A stretch of DNA of 6,532 bases. Origin: Clostridia bacterium. GTDB taxonomy: Bacteria > Bacillota_A > Clostridia > Peptostreptococcales > JAAYPU01. The stretch lies in NCBI GenBank assembly GCA_022360735.1, contig JAKSCF010000683.1:1-6532 (forward strand). The letters run 5' to 3'. The notes under the pieces were generated by a model. The model did no database searches. It was not told the origin of the DNA and saw only the letters and a program-made list of their open reading frames with translations. Below, piece after piece: positions 1-4,428 of this stretch. Position numbers and translations under genes: made by a program. Numbering within the stretch: position 1 is the stretch's first letter; every line of letters starts with the position of its first letter.

Positions 1-1
1 A

Positions 2-88
2 GAACTTCACAAGTTTTGGGAGAAAAAAAATCAAAGAAAAATGTCTTTGGAGTTCTTCCAAAGTCATGAGAAAATAGATAAAAAATGA
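2..88 (+). CDS. C-terminal end of an unknown cassette gene (C0), partial
   Basis: The body upstream of the first attC should hold the 3' end of a gene. The frame ending in TGA at 86-88 gives 28 residues, lysine-rich and ending in SHEKIDKK. It is chosen because its stop directly abuts the R'' box at 89, as in cassettes C2, C4 and C8. A competing frame stops at 67-69 and ends in FGVLPKS; it has codon use at least as typical of the neighbours, but its stop lies 19 bases from attC. Too little remains to assign a family. The upstream sequence would settle the frame. Confidence 0.45.
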   Translation, partial: ELHKFWEKKNQRKMSLEFFQSHEKIDKK

Positions 89-144
89 CTATAACAAAGC
101 ACTGGTGTGGGACGCGTACGCGCCCCACAGTTTAATCGTTATGA
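89..144 (+). repeat. attC site 1 (C0/C1 junction), GCACT family
   Basis: R'' is CTATAAC at 89-95 and R' is GTTATGA at 138-144, 56 bp overall. The arms TGTGGGaCGCG and CGCGcCCCACA form the stem around a two-base loop. AACAAAGCACTGGTGTGGGAC is shared almost exactly with attC sites 12 and 13, and the CCCCACAGTTT right arm with sites 9, 12 and 13. The apparent GTG start at 107 lies inside this site and is not a gene start. Confidence 0.92.
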
Positions 145-157
145 TCAAAAAAATAAA

Positions 158-649
158 ATGAATTACAAAGCATTAGACAAAATTTCAAAAGCACTGGTTA
201 TCATTGTGTGGTTAGGCATTACTGCAGGAGGAATATATTTATTTTCTATTTTATTAGACTCAAGTTATGTCGGAAAAGGTGGGTTTATTTCAAAGTGTAT
301 TGTCACTTCCGTTGAAGCTTTATTCACAATAGCGTTCTTTTTAAATGGGTTACATTATTTATTCATTCGACCTAGAAAAGATGAAGAGGAGAAAAAGTCC
401 TATATCATTGAACACGAAATTAGTGAAATAAGACAGAAACAATTGAAGAAGTATGAAATACTTTCTGGGATTAAGCATCGTAAGAAAAATATGTGCTTTG
501 GAGTCGTGATAGGAACGATCATAATTATTATAGGTTTCAACGACAAAGGGCAATTCAATCCTATGTCTTTAATATTCCTGGGAGTATCTCTTTATCATTG
601 GCTCAAATTAATCGTTTTGAATGCGAAAAGAAAAGAACTAAAATCATAA
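158..649 (+). CDS. Hypothetical four-helix membrane protein (C1)
   Basis: This 163-residue protein is not recognised. Hydrophobic segments lie at about residues 12-33, 48-70, 113-127 (rich in isoleucine) and 136-154. They are arranged as two helical pairs separated by a charged, probably coiled-coil linker at about 71-110 (RPRKDEEEKK, then many K, E and Q). The C-terminus is basic (NAKRKELKS). The start is the ATG at 158, 14 bases after R'; the longer reading from GTG at 107 would translate the attC hairpin and is rejected. No clear Shine-Dalgarno sequence precedes the ATG. The TAA stop at 647-649 lies inside the R'' box of the next attC. Location in the inner membrane is inferred from hydrophobicity only. 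Confidence 0.85.
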   Translation: MNYKALDKISKALVIIVWLGITAGGIYLFSILLDSSYVGKGGFISKCIVTSVEALFTIAFFLNGLHYLFIRPRKDEEEKKSYIIEHEISEIRQKQLKKYEILSGIKHRKKNMCFGVVIGTIIIIIGFNDKGQFNPMSLIFLGVSLYHWLKLIVLNAKRKELKS

Positions 650-702
650 CCATTCATTCAAGTGTGACGGCGTTCCGCCGCCACTTAATTCAACCGTTAT
701 CT
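644..702 (+). repeat. attC site 2 (C1/C2 junction), singleton type
   Basis: R'' is TCATAAC at 644-650, the exact complement of the GTTATGA that opens C1. R' is GTTATCT at 696-702. The stem is AAGTG and CGGCG on the left pairing with CGCCG and CACTT on the right, with unpaired bases between the two blocks and a very short loop. No other site in the window shares its central sequence. Confidence 0.9.
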
Positions 703-712
703 AAGGAAAGTT

Positions 713-1201
713 ATGAATACGATATCAGTTAAATATAGACTTACTGAAGAAGAATATATGGCAGCATGCCATTTTCATTGGAGTAAAACGAAATTGAGTA
801 ATAAAGGAAATCTTATTACTTCGATAATTTGTATCCTTTTAGGATTATCTGTTATTTCAGAAGAACCAATTTGGGGATCTATTTTATGTGTACTGGCAGG
901 AGTCTTATTAGTTTTCATTCCAGTTCGATCATATGTATGGAAAAAAGCATTTAATAATGCAAAGCAATATCAAGATTACATTCATCTCAATGTCGGAAAT
1001 GATGGATTACATGTTGAACATATTCTAGGAAAATCTGATTTAAATTGGGATTTTTATCAATCATTTCTAGAAACTCCAAAATCAATCATACTTTATATGA
1101 GTAAACACAGTTTTTCTGTTATACCTAAAGATCCATTTATAGAGTCTGACTGTTTAGATAATCTTCTAGATCTTCTTGGTGATAAACTAAAAAAAATATA
1201 A
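713..1201 (+). CDS. YcxB-like membrane protein (C2)
   Basis: This 162-residue protein has the layout of the YcxB-like family: an N-terminal strand-like segment with YRLTEEEYMAA, two close membrane helices at about residues 34-48 and 53-71, and a soluble C-terminal domain. That domain contains GNDGLHVEH, a tryptophan in LNWDFYQSFLETP, a hydrophobic strand SIILYMS and SVIPKDPF, resembling the family's W...E...LY...IPK pattern. The molecular function of YcxB-like proteins is not established; they are usually small membrane proteins of unknown role. The start at 713 is supported by AAGGA at 703-707. The TAA stop at 1199-1201 directly precedes the next R'' box. Family assignment rests on remembered pattern similarity, not on a search. 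Confidence 0.85.
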   Translation: MNTISVKYRLTEEEYMAACHFHWSKTKLSNKGNLITSIICILLGLSVISEEPIWGSILCVLAGVLLVFIPVRSYVWKKAFNNAKQYQDYIHLNVGNDGLHVEHILGKSDLNWDFYQSFLETPKSIILYMSKHSFSVIPKDPFIESDCLDNLLDLLGDKLKKI

Positions 1202-1292
1202 AGATAACAAATCATTCGACCTGACGGTCTTTGAACGCGCCGCTCGTTCCTCGCTTTGCGTCCACGCCCGCAGGTCAATTCAATCGTTATCT
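1202..1292 (+). repeat. attC site 3 (C2/C3 junction), 91-bp family
   Basis: R'' is AGATAAC at 1202-1208, the exact complement of the GTTATCT that opens C2; R' is GTTATCT at 1286-1292. The outer stem is GACCTG with CAGGTC and the inner stem CGGTC with GCCCG (one mismatch here). An ACGC/GCGT pair then closes a large variable terminal region. It is nearly identical to attC sites 8 and 11, differing from site 8 at three positions within the central region. Confidence 0.95.
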
Positions 1293-1303
1293 AAGGAAAA
1301 TAT

Positions 1304-1522
1304 ATGACAAATATCGAAGAATTATTGACCAAAGTCCAGCTGTTAGAAGATGAAGGATTTGTAATTGGTTTAAAATGGGATGGTGAAAGAGAAAAAGGAA
1401 AAAAGACTTTATTTGCGACAAGTCCCAAACTTACAGAAATGGTTCGTAGAGATGGTGACGATATGTGGGAATTATTAGAGAGTTTACTCGAAGAAATTGA
1501 AGGAAAAAAAACAATCAGATAA
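1304..1522 (+). CDS. Small acidic hypothetical protein (C3)
   Basis: This 72-residue protein is not recognised. It is rich in glutamate and aspartate and shows no membrane segment or cysteines. Residues 1-18 and about 54-67 (MWELLESLLEEIEG) look like amphipathic helices flanking a strand-like middle (FVIGLKWDGE, KKTLFAT), so a small alpha/beta fold is plausible. AAGGA at 1293-1297, followed by an 11-nt leader, supports the ATG at 1304. The stop at 1520-1522 lies in the R'' box of the next attC. An accessory or antitoxin-like role would fit its size and charge, but no partner gene sits in the cassette, so no function is assigned. Confidence 0.82.
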   Translation: MTNIEELLTKVQLLEDEGFVIGLKWDGEREKGKKTLFATSPKLTEMVRRDGDDMWELLESLLEEIEGKKTIR

Positions 1523-1605
1523 CAACTCAGTTGAGAGTGACATTTAATAGCCCGCGTTCGTTCCTCACTTGGCCTATAAAATGCCCCTCACTTCGGGCGT
1601 TATGA
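1517..1605 (+). repeat. attC site 4 (C3/C4 junction), divergent singleton
   Basis: R'' is AGATAAC at 1517-1523, the exact complement of the GTTATCT that opens C3; R' is GTTATGA at 1599-1605. The site is 89 bp with a poorly paired stem: CATTTaATAG on the left pairs with CTATaAAATG on the right, and GAG with CTC further out. The central segment resembles the terminal region of the 91-bp family (CGTTCGTTCCTCACTT here, CGCTCGTTCCTCGCTT there). It is the least regular attC in the window, but the cassette boundary fits on both sides. Confidence 0.85.
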
Positions 1606-1624
1606 TAAAAAAGAAATAAATTAA

Positions 1625-1885
1625 ATGAAAAACTCAATGACGCCAAAGCAATACCAAAGATGGAATAGAATACGGAAAAAAGGGAAAAAGACTTTTATGT
1701 GGAAGTTCTCATTGTTTATGACTGTTGTTGTTTTAGCCACTACACTTCCATTTAAAATGATTATAAAACAAGAAATTCTTGGTTCCATCGTGGGATTATC
1801 ATTAACATTACCAATCTTAGCTTTATATATTTCCAATATTGTTTGGAAAGCTGGAGAGGAAAATTATAAAAGGTATAAAAAATAA
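1625..1885 (+). CDS. Small two-helix membrane protein (C4)
   Basis: This 86-residue protein is not recognised. A basic N-terminus (PKQYQRWNRIRKKGKKT, about residues 7-23) is followed by hydrophobic segments at about 28-46 and 50-72. The tail is short and charged and ends in KRYKK. Both ends are strongly positive, so by the positive-inside rule a hairpin with both termini in the cytoplasm is predicted. The ATG at 1625 lies 19 bases after R'; no good Shine-Dalgarno sequence is seen (AAAAAAGAAATAAATTAA precedes it). The MTPKQYQRW start at residue 5 is an alternative. The TAA at 1883-1885 abuts the next R''. Confidence 0.82.
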   Translation: MKNSMTPKQYQRWNRIRKKGKKTFMWKFSLFMTVVVLATTLPFKMIIKQEILGSIVGLSLTLPILALYISNIVWKAGEENYKRYKK

Positions 1886-1944
1886 TCATAACAAAACACT
1901 CGTGCTGACTCGCTACGCTCGCCAGCACAGTTTTAACGTTCTGT
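1886..1944 (+). repeat. attC site 5 (C4/C5 junction), GTGCTG subtype
   Basis: R'' is TCATAAC at 1886-1892, the exact complement of the GTTATGA that opens C4. R' is GTTCTGT at 1938-1944, unusual after the GTT. The stem is GTGCTG with CAGCAC around a loop containing TCGCTACGCTCG. Positions 1889-1940 are identical to 5659-5710 in attC site 14, and the two sites diverge immediately after GTT. Confidence 0.95.
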
Positions 1945-1962
1945 AAAGGGAGAATAACAAAA

Positions 1963-2316
1963 ATGCCATATTCAAAATGTCCCAATTGTAACCAACAATT
2001 CCATCTGCAAGTCAGAAAGGATATTGAGAAATGGTATAAAGAACATGCTCCAGATAAAAATGTTGGAGATGAAGTTAATCTTATTTGTTATGGTTGCTGG
2101 AAAGACCTAAAAGAATATGAAATTGTTCGTGTTCTTAAAAAACCAATGAATGGTTGTAATGTTCAAATTGGTGATATTGGAACAGTTTTAATGGTACTTG
2201 ATAATTCAAAAGAAATATCATATGAGGTTGAGTGTGTATTACCAGATGGTAGCACTAAATGGGTAGAAACATTCAAAAGAAACCAACTGAAATATGATAT
2301 TGAATTGAATAAATAA
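1963..2316 (+). CDS. Zinc-ribbon protein with DUF4926-like C-terminal domain (C5)
   Basis: This 117-residue protein appears to be cytoplasmic and has two parts. Residues 6-9 (CPNC) and 42-45 (CYGC) form two CxxC knuckles, predicted to bind zinc. Residues about 52-113 read YEIVRVLKKP, then VQIGDIGTVLMVLD, YEVECVLPDGSTKWVETF and RNQLKY. This matches the usual DUF4926 pattern of a small beta domain with a GDxGTVxxV turn and a YEVEF-type strand. DUF4926 has no settled function. The start is well supported by AAAGGGAG at 1945-1952, 10 bases before the ATG. The stop is nine bases before the next R'', an unusually long gap for this array. The domain calls are from remembered patterns and need a profile search. 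Confidence 0.85.
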   Translation: MPYSKCPNCNQQFHLQVRKDIEKWYKEHAPDKNVGDEVNLICYGCWKDLKEYEIVRVLKKPMNGCNVQIGDIGTVLMVLDNSKEISYEVECVLPDGSTKWVETFKRNQLKYDIELNK

Positions 2317-2325
2317 AACATAAAT

Positions 2326-2397
2326 ACAGAACAAACCATTTCAGCTAATTTCATTGGACGCTGCGCGCCAATGAAATAGTTGAATTCAGCGTTATCT
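2326..2397 (+). repeat. attC site 6 (C5/C6 junction), singleton type
   Basis: R'' is ACAGAAC at 2326-2332, the exact complement of the unusual GTTCTGT that opens C5. R' is GTTATCT at 2391-2397. The stem is long: ATTTCATTGGaCGC on the left pairs with GCGCCAATGAAAT on the right, with an extrahelical A. A second block pairs CAGCT with AGTTG. Confidence 0.93.
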
Positions 2398-2410
2398 GAG
2401 AAAAGAGAAA

Positions 2411-2581
2411 ATCATGAACGAACTTGGATGCCAGTTTGAGAAAGAATTGAAAGTTATTCTTACTGATATTTCGATGCAAAAGCACATTGCCAGCACGATT
2501 CATTATGCAGACATACATATTTTTTGAATGTAAATCAATTCCGCAGTTGAACTCGGTTGTTGAAGTATATAGATTCATCAC
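2411..2581 (-). pseudogene. 5' fragment of an IS110-family transposase, antisense within cassette C6
   Basis: The minus strand starts with GTG-ATG at 2581-2576 behind a strong AAAGGAG ribosome site (2592-2586). It encodes an IS110-like N-terminus: CGIDLHSKNMYVCIMN at residues 13-28, GNVLLHRNI at 31-39 and FFLKL at 46-50. IS110-family enzymes carry the first acidic residue of a RuvC-like DEDD site in such a GID motif, here Asp16. The FLKL-x4-5-HD arrangement ending at His56-Asp57 also matches the family as I recall it. After that the frame runs into attC site 6 and stops at 2351, so the remaining catalytic residues and the C-terminal serine region are absent. A full IS110 transposase is roughly 300-400 residues; only about 57 remain. 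It cannot be an active enzyme. Confidence 0.85.
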
Positions 2582-2635
2582 GAACTCCTTTGGTTATACT
2601 TTTTTATTGCGAAGAATAAGATAACTCAGGAGTTC
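2582..2635 (-). promoter_or_regulatory. Hairpin that would mask the transposase ribosome-binding site
   Basis: In the minus-strand transcript GAACTCCT (2635-2628) is complementary to AGGAGTTC (2589-2582), which contains the Shine-Dalgarno sequence just before the GTG start. The pairing continues after a small internal loop as GTTAT (2625-2621) with ATAAC (2597-2593). The loop is about 23 bases. Sequestering the ribosome site in transcripts entering from outside is a known way for insertion sequences to limit transposase expression. That this hairpin does so here is inferred from position and complementarity. Confidence 0.55.
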
Positions 2636-2660
2636 ACTTTTTAGAAAATTTTAAATGCCG

Positions 2661-2679
2661 AAAAACGGTCACGTACCGT
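2661..2679 (-). terminator. Possible weak terminator-like hairpin on the minus strand
   Basis: On the minus strand ACGGT (2679-2675), a five-base loop and ACCGT (2669-2665) are followed by a short T run (2664-2661). The stem is only five base pairs, so it is a weak candidate. Its place upstream of the transposase would fit shielding from outside transcription, or it may be a structural part of the element end. Confidence 0.2.
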
Positions 2680-2692
2680 AATCAGCTTAGAT

Positions 2693-2750
2693 TAATATCA
2701 AATCGCTGGTGTGAACTCGCTACGCTCGCCGCACACCTCAAGCGTTATGA
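2693..2750 (+). repeat. attC site 7 (C6/C7 junction), GGTGTG family, degenerate R''
   Basis: R' is GTTATGA at 2744-2750. From 2699 onward the site is the same as attC 15 (GGTGTG with CACACC around TCGCTACGCTCG) except for one base. The R'' position reads TAATATC (2693-2699), so the conserved AAC is ATC. It does not complement the GTTATCT that opens C6. The damaged box adjoins the IS110-derived body. Confidence 0.88.
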
Positions 2751-2759
2751 TAAGAAAAT

Positions 2760-3122
2760 ATGATAAAACGATTTCTACAATTGATTGCTAAATTTTTCAC
2801 TTGGCTTACTTCAGATAAAATATATGATGTTGATCCTGATCTAGTTTCAAAATGGGCAAAAGATAATTATGATGAAAAATTATCTGATATTGCAGAAAAA
2901 ATAGCATTTGCTATTTGTAGCCAAACAGGAATAAATATTTCAGTTTTATCAAAAGAAACTAAGTTTATCTCAGATTTAGCAGCAGATGGTTTTGATTCAA
3001 TAAGATTTGTGTTCCAGATTGAAGAAGCTTTTCAATTTGAAATACCTGATGAGGATGCAGAAAATATTTCTTATTTTGACCAACTGGTTCAATATATTTA
3101 CGAGAAAAAACACAAATCATAA
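2760..3122 (+). CDS. Acyl-carrier-protein-like protein (C7)
   Basis: This 120-residue protein has an acyl carrier domain at about residues 41-117. Its core reads FISDLAADGFDSIRFVFQIEE followed by FEIPDEDAENI, closely matching the ACP pattern in which the serine of a DSL or DSI motif carries phosphopantetheine; here that is Ser80 in D79-S80-I81. Such proteins hold acyl or peptidyl chains as thioesters after modification by a phosphopantetheinyl transferase. Unlike the about 78-residue fatty-acid ACP it has an extra N-terminal 40 residues, including a hydrophobic, basic stretch (KRFLQLIAKFFTWL, residues 3-16) that may bind membrane. No synthase, ligase or transferase partner lies in the neighbouring cassettes, so it would have to act with host enzymes. 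The start is at 2760, 10 bases after R', without a good Shine-Dalgarno sequence. Confidence 0.88.
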   Translation: MIKRFLQLIAKFFTWLTSDKIYDVDPDLVSKWAKDNYDEKLSDIAEKIAFAICSQTGINISVLSKETKFISDLAADGFDSIRFVFQIEEAFQFEIPDEDAENISYFDQLVQYIYEKKHKS

Positions 3123-3207
3123 CAAATCATTCGACCTGACGGTCTTTGAACGCGCCGCTCGTACCTCGCTCTGCGTCCACGACCGCAGGTCAATTCAATC
3201 GTTAAGT
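3117..3207 (+). repeat. attC site 8 (C7/C8 junction), 91-bp family
   Basis: R'' is TCATAAC at 3117-3123, the exact complement of the GTTATGA that opens C7; R' is GTTAAGT at 3201-3207. The stem is GACCTG-a-CGGTC on the left with GACCG-CAGGTC on the right, leaving an extrahelical A. An ACGC/GCGT inner pair follows. The inner stem is perfectly paired here, unlike in attC site 3. Confidence 0.95.
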
Positions 3208-3222
3208 AATAAAGGAAATATT

Positions 3223-3627
3223 ATGAAGCTGGTAATCTATTCAATATTTAAAGTATTCTATCCTCTTATAATATTTGTACTAGTATTTCTATTTGGGTTC
3301 AGTTCTGACTTTATGTATGCAAATTTAATAACTTATTCGTTTGCGGTTTCTTGGCTTTTACCAAAAGAGTTGAAAAGTGATTTTAAAGCAAAACCAAGGG
3401 AGTCTAATCACACTGCAATTGCATTTTTTATTACATTTATTGGCTTTATAGTTGCAGAAAGATCAATACCATATGAGTTGAAAGTTATTAATTTTAAATC
3501 TCTTAGGTTATTAAATAGCCATCAACAATTATACTTCCTATCTGGGCTTATTATTTTAGGCATTGGATTATCATATTTGAGCTGGTCCTCCTCTATGATA
3601 AAGATAAGAAAGAAAAAAAATACTTAA
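3223..3627 (+). CDS. Hypothetical four-helix membrane protein (C8)
   Basis: This 134-residue protein is not recognised. Hydrophobic segments lie at about residues 4-26, 31-47, 64-80 and 99-121. A polar loop KELKSDFKAKPRESNH lies between the second and third, and the C-terminus is basic (KIRKKKNT). The ATG at 3223 is preceded by AAAGGA (3211-3216), which fixes the start; a longer reading from 3007 would translate the ACP cassette in another frame plus the attC and is rejected. The TAA stop at 3625-3627 lies inside the R'' box ACTTAAC. Confidence 0.85.
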   Translation: MKLVIYSIFKVFYPLIIFVLVFLFGFSSDFMYANLITYSFAVSWLLPKELKSDFKAKPRESNHTAIAFFITFIGFIVAERSIPYELKVINFKSLRLLNSHQQLYFLSGLIILGIGLSYLSWSSSMIKIRKKKNT

Positions 3628-3680
3628 CAAAGCACTTATGTGGGATTCGTTGCACTCACCCCACAGTTTTAACGTTATCT
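3622..3680 (+). repeat. attC site 9 (C8/C9 junction), GCACT family
   Basis: R'' is ACTTAAC at 3622-3628, the exact complement of the GTTAAGT that opens C8; R' is GTTATCT at 3674-3680. The stem is TGTGGG with CCCACA, and the site ends in the CAGTTTTAACGTT motif shared with sites 5, 10, 12, 13 and 14. Confidence 0.93.
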
Positions 3681-3695
3681 AAAAGAAATATAAAA

Positions 3696-4001
3696 ATGAA
3701 TAAAAATGATATTGAAGAAATACAAGCGAAAATCATCCTTGATGACTTAGAACAAAAACGAAAAATAGAAAAAGTTGCAAAACAAACAATAAATGAATAT
3801 TATTTTGAAGACTTCAAGAAAGTCATCTTTTCGTTTATCCCTGTAGCTACTTATATATGTATTTCTCTCTATTATGGAGTAGACGAAGATATAGTGTTTT
3901 TCTCTGCCCTTTTTGGGGTTTTAGGGAGCGAAATTATACGCTTATCAAATAAGCTGGATGCAGTGGTAAAATTACAAGAAATTAATAATAAAGAAAAATA
4001 A
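3696..4001 (+). CDS. Coiled-coil protein with two membrane helices (C9)
   Basis: This 101-residue protein is not recognised. Residues 1-42 are highly charged with no helix breakers (DIEEIQAKIILDDLEQKRKI and beyond), consistent with a long, possibly coiled-coil helix. Two hydrophobic segments follow at about 43-60 and 65-82, then a short polar tail (KLQEINNKEK). The likely topology places both termini in the cytoplasm. The ATG at 3696 lies 15 bases after R'; the leader AAAAGAAATATAAAA has only a weak AAGA-type ribosome site. The TAA at 3999-4001 abuts the next R''. Confidence 0.82.
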   Translation: MNKNDIEEIQAKIILDDLEQKRKIEKVAKQTINEYYFEDFKKVIFSFIPVATYICISLYYGVDEDIVFFSALFGVLGSEIIRLSNKLDAVVKLQEINNKEK

Positions 4002-4060
4002 AGATAACAAAGCACTGGTGCTGACTCGCTGCGCTCGCCAGCACAGTTTTAACGTTATGA
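4002..4060 (+). repeat. attC site 10 (C9/C10 junction), GTGCTG subtype
   Basis: R'' is AGATAAC at 4002-4008, the exact complement of the GTTATCT that opens C9; R' is GTTATGA at 4054-4060. The stem is GTGCTG with CAGCAC around TCGCTGCGCTCG. The left flank (AACAAAGCACTGG) matches the TGTGGG subtype and the centre matches sites 5 and 14, so the site looks intermediate. Confidence 0.94.
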
Positions 4061-4095
4061 TAAGAAAAAAATATTAATCTATTCCAGAGCTTAAT

Positions 4096-4359
4096 ATGAA
4101 CGTTTTTCAATTATTACATATTGCGACATTGATTATGGGAACATTATTATTTATTTTCCATGGTTTCAGATATGGTTATCAGAATTTTGGTATAACTGGT
4201 GCGTTGGTAGCAATTCCAATAGGAATATTATGTGGCTACATTTTGCCATATATATTTCTATTTATATTAGCCGTGTTTCTCAAAATCTGGTTGGGAGGAC
4301 CATTATTTCCTCCTAAGAGACAGAAAAATGAAAATATTAAATCAAATCATTCGACCTGA
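4096..4359 (+). CDS. Small three-helix membrane protein (C10)
   Basis: This 87-residue protein is not recognised. Hydrophobic segments lie at about residues 5-23, 33-49 and 51-66, followed by GGPLFPPKRQ and a polar tail. The ATG at 4096 lies 35 bases after R', the longest leader in the array, with no clear ribosome site (CCAGAGCTTAAT precedes it). The frame enters the following attC: the last five residues (SNHST) and the TGA at 4357-4359 are encoded by attC sequence. The R'' box of that attC is degenerate, so the cassette end may be rearranged and the native C-terminus may have differed. Confidence 0.75.
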   Translation: MNVFQLLHIATLIMGTLLFIFHGFRYGYQNFGITGALVAIPIGILCGYILPYIFLFILAVFLKIWLGGPLFPPKRQKNENIKSNHST

Positions 4360-4427
4360 CGGTCTTTGAACGCGCCGCTCGTACCTCACTCTGCGTCCAC
4401 GACCGCAGGTCAATTCAATCGTTAGAT
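4337..4427 (+). repeat. attC site 11 (C10/C11 junction), 91-bp family, degenerate R''
   Basis: R' is GTTAGAT at 4421-4427. The central region differs from attC site 8 at a single base. The R'' position reads TTAAATC (4337-4343), with ATC in place of AAC, and does not complement the GTTATGA that opens C10. It is the second site in the window with this defect. Confidence 0.9.
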
Positions 4428-4428
4428 A

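Larger units (their letters stand above)
2582..2692 (-). mobile_element. Probable non-coding end of the IS110-like remnant
   Basis: The 111 bases between the transposase start and attC site 7 hold no credible gene and most likely derive from the element's end upstream of its transposase. They contain an inverted repeat overlapping the ribosome site (2582-2597 with 2621-2635) and a small hairpin at 2665-2679. IS110 elements lack classical terminal inverted repeats, so the outer boundary cannot be read directly; it may be the junction with attC at about 2699/2700. In the IS110 subgroup the region upstream of the transposase can encode the bridge RNA, while in IS1111 relatives it lies downstream. 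Which applies here is unknown. Confidence 0.5.

Noticed and set aside
493..732. Plus-strand frame of 79 codons across attC 2
   Set aside because: It overlaps the end of C1 in another frame, translates the attC hairpin and has no family resemblance.
1093..1278. Minus-strand frame of 61 codons rich in arginine
   Set aside because: The arginines come from GC-rich attC 3 read in reverse; the remainder is antisense to the YcxB-like gene.
1886..1944. attC hairpins followed by AGTTTT as intrinsic terminators
   Set aside because: The T run is only four bases, follows the stem after AG, and is part of the conserved attC arm CAGTTTTAACGTT. An effect on transcription is possible but cannot be claimed.
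1761..1985. Minus-strand frame containing VKTVLASVASQHECF, repeated at 5606-5800
   Set aside because: The shared peptide is only the translation of the identical attC 5 and attC 14 sequences; the flanks are antisense to real cassette genes.
2414..2527. Sense reading frame of 37 codons in C6, beginning MNELGCQFEKELK
   Set aside because: It lies exactly antisense to the conserved part of the IS110 transposase start, has no good ribosome site and shows no family resemblance. It is most likely a by-product of the transposase sequence.
4061..4095. Promoter in the long leader of C10
   Set aside because: The stretch is AT-rich, but no -35 and -10 pair with suitable spacing fits.
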